A stretch of DNA of 64,000 nt from Chenopodium formosanum (lineage: Eukaryota > Streptophyta > Magnoliopsida > Caryophyllales > Amaranthaceae): contig CM044863.1 in NCBI GenBank assembly GCA_024500155.1, positions 7,309,501 through 7,373,500 of the forward strand, in the 5' to 3' direction. The notes beneath the pieces were generated by a model. That model saw only the letters and a list, made by a program, of their open reading frames with translations. It was not told the DNA's origin and did not search any database. Of the stretch, positions 58,091 to 64,000 are shown in pieces. How positions within the stretch are numbered: position 1 is the stretch's first letter; every line of letters starts with the position of its first letter. The position numbers and the translations under genes were made by a program.

Positions 58091-61000
58091 GATACAAATA
58101 GGGTTTCCTTGTAAAATAATAAACCTAGTATATCTAACGTATTCTAGAATTATCACAAGGGTATAATGGACATCCATTAAATACATATATTATATAACAC
58201 TCCCCCTTGGATGACCATTATCGAATAGCGGGTCTCGTTAAAACCTTACTAGGAAAACCCAATGGGATAAAAACCTAGTGAAGGAAAAAGAGTACAACAC
58301 TTTCGTAATACGCCTTGACACGCTGCCTCGTTAAAAACCTTAACGGAAAAAACCCAATGTGGAACAAAACCATGGTTAAGGGAAAAAAAGTGCAACGCGT
58401 ATTTCCTCCCCTTGATGAATGCATAACTTGAGATCTTTCAATGTAATGATCCAAATCCTTAGTAATTTTACACTTGTAGCTAAATAACATTCCTTGATAG
58501 TTGATCCTCCCTGATATAATCAAACTTTAATCTTCCAATTTTCATTGTGAGCCATCTTTATTTTTCCGCACTTAAAGAATAATACCTATGTTGCGTTTAC
58601 CACTACCTTATATGACATTTTTGTTTCAAGTTGCCTTACCATCAAAATTATGCCTACTTCTGGAGGTCGTAAAAATAGCTATTGACAATCAAATATTGAT
58701 AATAATTTATGGCAACTCGTGATATCTTGATATTATTATCTAAGCTTATATGAATTAGTAATAATATAAGTAATTACTATGTACTACTATTATATCTCAT
58801 TACTATTCTTGTTTAGACATTTTGCATTTTATACGAGAGTTCTCCAAAGTGTACAAAATCGATTAACTCTCACATGGTTAAACTTCAGGTTGATATCTCA
58901 ATAATAACTTAGTCACCAATACTCTTCATGAGTTTGGTAACAATATCACCAACATTGTCATTTTTCAGAATATAGAATTTGAAGGGCTAGATATTTGAGT
59001 ACGTTGTATGTAAGTTCTTCGGGAACTTTTCATGCATGACACATAACATGCAATTGGATCATCATCATATAAACTTTCATCACAATTATAAGCCCGTCGG
59101 CTTCTTGTAAGTCTTCATCATAATTATAAACTCGTCATACCACAAACATTCACATATAACACAATTGTTGTTGTATAGAACTAGTACTAATGCATGCAAT
59201 ATGAGATGTAGAATTCATGATAAAATATTAAACAAAATATATATGTAAAGGGTAATGCATCAAACTACATCCTATAAATACAATGAGTAATGCATAAATC
59301 TAAAACTCAAACATGTACATAAATTAAAGACTCAAAAATGCAAACACTGCAGTGTGGATTTCAGAAATCCATTTTTTAATTGGACTACTAGTCAATGATA
59401 AACTTTTGATCATTAGCATTCATATTTCGTTGGACTTCTTGTCTATGATAAGCCTTTTGATTTAGTTTCATGTCGACATCAAAATGAACATATATTTCTG
59501 ATCCTTTATTCACAAGTTCATTCCTTCTGCATATGCATATTATATATCGGTTCCATCATACACCGATATCATATAATTTCTCAAGATACAATTTTAATTT
59601 GTATGCTATTTTGACAATGATATCTGAATACATTTCTCATTGGTACCATTATAACTTTTCTTACATAATAGGCCATCTATTATAATAATTCAGATATCTA
59701 TACCACCTATCAAGGGTATTTCTCACATCATTGTATTAATATATTATAATTGTACTTTAAAAGTATCAACTGCACTATCTTTCCATATATCACATATTTA
59801 TATTGAAACCGCTCATACAATCTACACTACAGGTGTAGTAATTTAAAGAAGACTTGGCAAGATCTATCTTAATGTATGCACGTAATATCATTATCACTAT
59901 AATAAGTTGGCATCATGTAACTTTACAAAGTATAATTAGAGGGATCAACTGATTATAATTTTATAATTTTGCCAACTTACTTCAATTCTTCCCCCTAAGT
60001 TGGTAAAATATCTCAAATATTGGGACAATTCTTCACCAACTTAAAATATAATTTCGTGTGCAACAAATTTCATCTCGTAGGATAATCATAAATATATATT
60101 CAACAAATTTCTAGCTCTTCTGGAGATTAATGAAATTTTGTTCTCTTCTAGAGATCAATATTAATAGGGGGATTATGAATTGTGCAGTTGTCTATTTTCT
60201 TATTCTCTTTCTTATGTGCTGACATACAATAACTCTAATCAAGAGAATTGTTATACAAACATAAACTTTCTTGTAATTCCACTAGGTGGTGATCTTTGGG
60301 ATCACTAGAAACATTGATAGTATGATACTAGTTACTAAAAATTTTCACATATAACTTGTACGTTGTGAGCTTTTGGTCACCTAATATTTGTCAACATATA
60401 AATTATTCTAGTGAAGTTCAGGTCACCAATTATATTATCTCTTAATGAACTCTTCTTTTAACACAAACTATTAAAAAATCACAATTCAAATATAGTCCAA
60501 TTTCAATGTTACGTATTGTCATTCAATTTATTTCATATATTTAACATGAGAGAGCATTAGCACATTATTTCTTTCATATCAAATGAAACGTCAGGTTTCC
60601 ACAATGGGAATTTATTAAACCCCAGATGGCCTTTTTTTTTTTTTTAATTATCACATTCAATCATTTTTCCTTTAATATTTAAATTATGGTCAATTTTATA
60701 ATACTGGTGATCACCTTATTAGAGATACTTTAATTTATGCATGGCCATGAGTATGATGTGATATAAGTACACCAATGTGTTTCTTTCTACAATTGGCAAG
60801 ACAATTAACTAATAATCTATTGACTGTAATCTTAATACATGCTAATCTTGTTGGACAATATTTTATACTCTTCTGGAGTATTTTATATAATTATAACATA
60901 TTTTAATGTGCTAGAAATGATATCTTCAAAAGATCCATCAAAATGTGCCACTTTCTCAAACTTGTCATTGTCAATTATTGCTCCTTTTCTCTTCCAAGAA

Positions 61001-61662
61001 TTCTTATCGTTGTAACCCTTTGGATTACTACACTTTAGGTGTGCTAGTTTTAATAGTAACTGATCTTGTCCTTCTAGGATATCAGCTTAATATGTACATT
61101 TATAGCTAGTATATAGGTAATGACATTTATTCATATACATCTTTAGGATGGTATCATTCTAAATATTTGATTATCATGTGGCCACCTCTATTAAATACAT
61201 TATTGATATTTATGCTAGTGTATATACCAAACTGACCATCAACATATTTAATTATTCATGTGCAAGGATTACATAAAAACAATTGAATAAACACTATCTC
61301 CCTCTAATCCTTGCATATAGGGTATAAAAATAGTCCAACAATCTTTAAATCCATTGCTTCTTTTAAGCCATAAATTCTTTTACCAATGCATGTATCAAAC
61401 AAGTAAAGTTATTCTTTTCCTCTTGTCCAATTAAATAATCTTTATATTGAAAATTCCCAAAATTAAGGTATGGGGATAATGAATACATTTTTTGCATAGT
61501 CGGCTTGCTCAATTGGCTAGATTTGGTGAGAGAAAGAGGAGAAACTAGGGGAGAGAATAGATCTATATTCTTATTCCTGAATGATGTAGGAGTACATATA
61601 TATATACATATGATACAATTAGGGTTTCCTTGTACAATAATAAACCTAGTATATCTAACGTA

Positions 61663-61864
61663 GGGTCTGTTCACATTTACTAAACTGAGCCGAACTGAAC
61701 TGAATTGATTGGAGTTGAACTGAATTGAAATGAACTGATTGGAACTGAACTGAACTGAATATTTTATGAGAGAGGGAAATTAAGAGCCGAATTGAACTGA
61801 ACTGATTAGAACTGAACTGAACTGAACTGATTGGAGCTGAAATTAAGTAAATGTGAACAGGCCC
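61663..61864. mobile_element. MITE filled with GAACT pentamers (copy with proven empty site)
   Basis: GGGTCTGTTCACATTTACT at left, the complement of AAGTAAATGTGAACAGGCCC at right, GTA duplicated at 61660-61662 and 61865-61867. The other LTR of the host element reads straight through (CTAACGTATTCTAGAA, about 58135), giving the empty site. The 202-bp interior is (GAACT)n with the GAATATTTTATGAGAGA centre also found at 13048-13288. Confidence 0.9.
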
Positions 61865-61924
61865 GTATTCTAAAATTATCATAAGGATATAATGGACATC
61901 CACTAAATATATATATTATATAGA

Positions 61925-64000
61925 ATTTTTTTTTTTTAATCTTGTTAGATTCATCTCATTATGAACTTTTCAAATATGTAATTTTCATAATTTTTTTAAC
62001 ACGCAATTAACAATATTTAGCAATAAGTAAATGATATTTAAAAGTTTTGATTTGATATGATCTGATTTGAATGTTGCTGGTTTGGACTGATCAGATCTGA
62101 ATTTATGAAGAACTAAGTACTACCTCCGTTACATATTAGTTGCAATTTTGGAATATTTTATCTCTCACAAATAATACTCAAAATTGCAACTAATATGTAA
62201 CGAAGGTAGTATATGAAACAAGTTGAAGAGAACAAGTCTTAATTTATGAAATACGTAGTATATCATATTCGCATAATAACGACTTAATTATTTTGTCTAA
62301 TATGCTTTAAATGTATTTTTTTTATGTCAAAGAAATTATTTCGTATTCATTATTGGATTATTAATGTTGAAGGGTAAAGGTTACATCGTTGGCCCTATGA
62401 ACTCCCCATCTTATAGAATACAATTGATACACGACCTGCCCGTGATGCTCAAAAGACCAACGAAAATGCAATCTATTTAATTAATTAGAGCATGCATGTT
62501 CTTTGTCAGTTTTCTATAATAACAGGTACTAACGTATGGCATATTCATTTATAGTCCAAAATCAATCATGTTCACTTTTTTGGAATAAGCATATTCTTTT
62601 TGCAAATGACATTTAGAGCACCATATGATAGTATGATTAAGTTAATTATGCTCATTTATATTTTTATGACGAACTTTTAAAAAAATCGGATGTACAATAA
62701 AATATTGTACATCCGTCATAAAGTTACTCTAAAATGAGCAAAACTTACTCCTTAAATGAATAAAAGTTACCCCAATATGCATAAAAGTAACCCAATATAA
62801 ATAAAAATTATCTACGCTTTATTAGTAAAGAATCAGATTTTAAATGACTAAAAATCAATTATTAGTGATTGAGTGTAATTAAATTACCTTTATAAAACTT
62901 TTCATGTTGTCTATTTATATAAAAATTGTATTATGTTTAAAGTTACCCAAAAAAAGGCAAAAATTACCCTAAAATTAGCTAAAAATTACTATTATACTGC
63001 TTGATGTACACTAATATTAGTGTAAACCGAGTGTGTACAAAAAAATTTCGTATGTCATGATTAGATCTTTGGTAAAGCGTACGACCGTATTATTCATTTA
63101 GTGCACCATATATAATAATAATAATAATACAAGATACTACATACTCCGTAGTATGATATGGAATTTTTTTAAATTTTTTTTATTTTTTTATTTTTTTTGT
63201 GGACAATAAGAAGATCCGATCCTAAAACAGGCCCAATGAGAAGGAGCTACATAATGCTGATCTGGGCTCAAAAGTTCTCTTTTATTGTATAGCTTTGGGC
63301 CGTATATCGTTCCTATTTAATTGAATATCCATAATCCATTTTTGAAGCTGCATAGCCTGTATTTATTGTCCTCCACTATTTTCTAAATATTAAATATTTT
63401 AAGCTTGTCAACGCACATATTATGTTAATATCTTTCATTATCATGTGGTAAAATTAATAAAATTTTGATGCTTTGAATGTACATACTAAGAGAAATTTGA
63501 CAAGGTCATACACTATTGATTGTATATTTTCATACGTATTGATCATATACATGGTCACATCCTATTCAATTTGTGTTGGATGGAAATTAGATGAATATAA
63601 TTCGAATTTAAAATTGCCCAGCTCTTCTTATCCAGGTTGATTTGAGTCAAGTTGTTATTGAATTAGATCAAGTTGACTTCTTGTAGCTTGCAAGCTCTTT
63701 CGATTTATGATGGCACCAAGCTAGTGTATAGATATAAGTCATATAACTATCAAAGTTATCACTCATCATAAAATCTTTGTTGATTCAATTTTTACATATA
63801 AGTTTAGTTGCTTTTAATAACTTAGAAATTTCAACTTTATTGAGTCACTTGACCAAATACTAATATACTATGCTAGAAATTTACTAACGTAGAATTGCGA
63901 TTAAAACTTAACCTAATATAATCAATCTCGATTAATTGACAAACTCACGAAAGCTCAAATACTTCATAATTCGTAACAATAGCACTATAACTATAAATTG
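61925..64000. other. AT-rich intergenic DNA with a small MITE
   Basis: 62120-62209 is a 90-bp near-palindromic Stowaway-like MITE (TA|CTACCTCCGTTACATATTAG ... with inverted right end and TA). Between 62720 and 62830, and around 62940-62990, GTTACCCC/AAAAGTTACC motifs recur loosely. No gene recognised to the end of the window. Confidence 0.45.

Larger units (their letters stand above)
57933..61923 (-). mobile_element. Decayed, probably non-autonomous Copia-like LTR element
   Basis: Direct repeats 57933-58199 and 61527-61923 (excluding the inserted MITE) share GAGAATAGATYTATATTCTT, ATACATATGATACAA and CTAGTATATCTAACGTA. In minus orientation the 3' LTR starts TGTTATATAATATATG and is preceded by the purine tract CCAAGGGGGAG (58212-58200), typical of plant Copia elements. 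Just inside the 3' LTR lie two copies of a CCTTCACTAGGTTTTTATCC / CCCTTAACCATGG block (58225-58395). The 3.3-kb interior has no recognisable gag or pol. No primer-binding site for tRNA-Met is seen after the 5' LTR, and the target duplication is not resolved. Confidence 0.65.

Noticed and set aside
57938..58186. 82-codon frame with IYIYIY repeats
   Set aside because: Produced by the (AT)n microsatellite in the LTR.
1..64000. CRISPR arrays, bacterial operons, phage or toxin-antitoxin systems
   Set aside because: Spliced plant genes and plant transposons throughout; the tandem repeats found lack regular unique spacers and any cas-like gene.

Overview
This is plant nuclear DNA. The evidence is spliced genes with GT-AG introns (and one GC-AG), HAK/KUP/KT potassium transporters, a plant SR splicing factor of the RSZ type, plastid-derived DNA, and a dense mix of plant transposons. 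The frequent short boxes TACGGAGTA / TACTCCGTA make me think of Caryophyllales (beet, spinach, quinoa group), but that is an impression and not a demonstration. I see no bacterial operon, CRISPR array or phage feature.

Three genes look intact and could be modelled to the base. (1) RSZ22-type splicing factor, minus strand, 8563 to 6168, five coding exons, 186 aa. (2) KUP12/KUP7-clade potassium transporter, plus strand, 14862-19739, nine exons, 839 aa, with one GC-AG intron. (3) KUP6/KUP8-clade potassium transporter, plus strand, 52196-57293, eight exons, 781 aa. The two transporters lie in the same orientation about 32 kb apart. They belong to different clades but share intron positions and phases in the core. 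A fourth locus (2021-3215, minus) is a multi-pass membrane-protein gene broken by a frameshift and an in-frame TAG.

The rest is mostly mobile DNA, and much of it can be dated by nesting. 3994-4234 is a SINE with long target duplications. 9389-12014 is a long-TIR (MULE-like) element holding a Helitron (10182-11951). 13048-14064 has a pentamer-filled MITE followed by a Helitron. 20762-21744 is a Stowaway-type MITE interrupted by a small CACTA-like element that carries a tRNA-like box. 22270-29100 is a decayed L1-type LINE, minus strand. 29381-31000 holds an mRNA-like retroposon and plastid DNA (rps12). 31001-31912 is a tandem pair of Helitron-like units. 39787-40658 is a complete TRIM with 5-bp target duplication. 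40704-42455 is a Stowaway-type MITE holding a hAT-like element built of GGGTCGGGTT-type repeats. 42602-43252 is a solo LTR with perfect target duplication. 44470-45200 holds a perfect 63-bp hairpin, a tandem array, and a second minisatellite element. 45711-50085 has a Tourist-like MITE, two Helitrons and a Stowaway. 57933-61923 is a decayed Copia-like element whose 5' LTR carries a MITE that is absent from the 3' LTR.

The most interesting material is repeat biology and not an enzymatic system: small TIR elements whose interior is almost entirely a short satellite, paired minisatellites bounded by a CACACCGTGTGG-type palindrome, and at least five extremely short poly(A) insertions with long target duplications. 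All family names are from reading motifs; no search was run.
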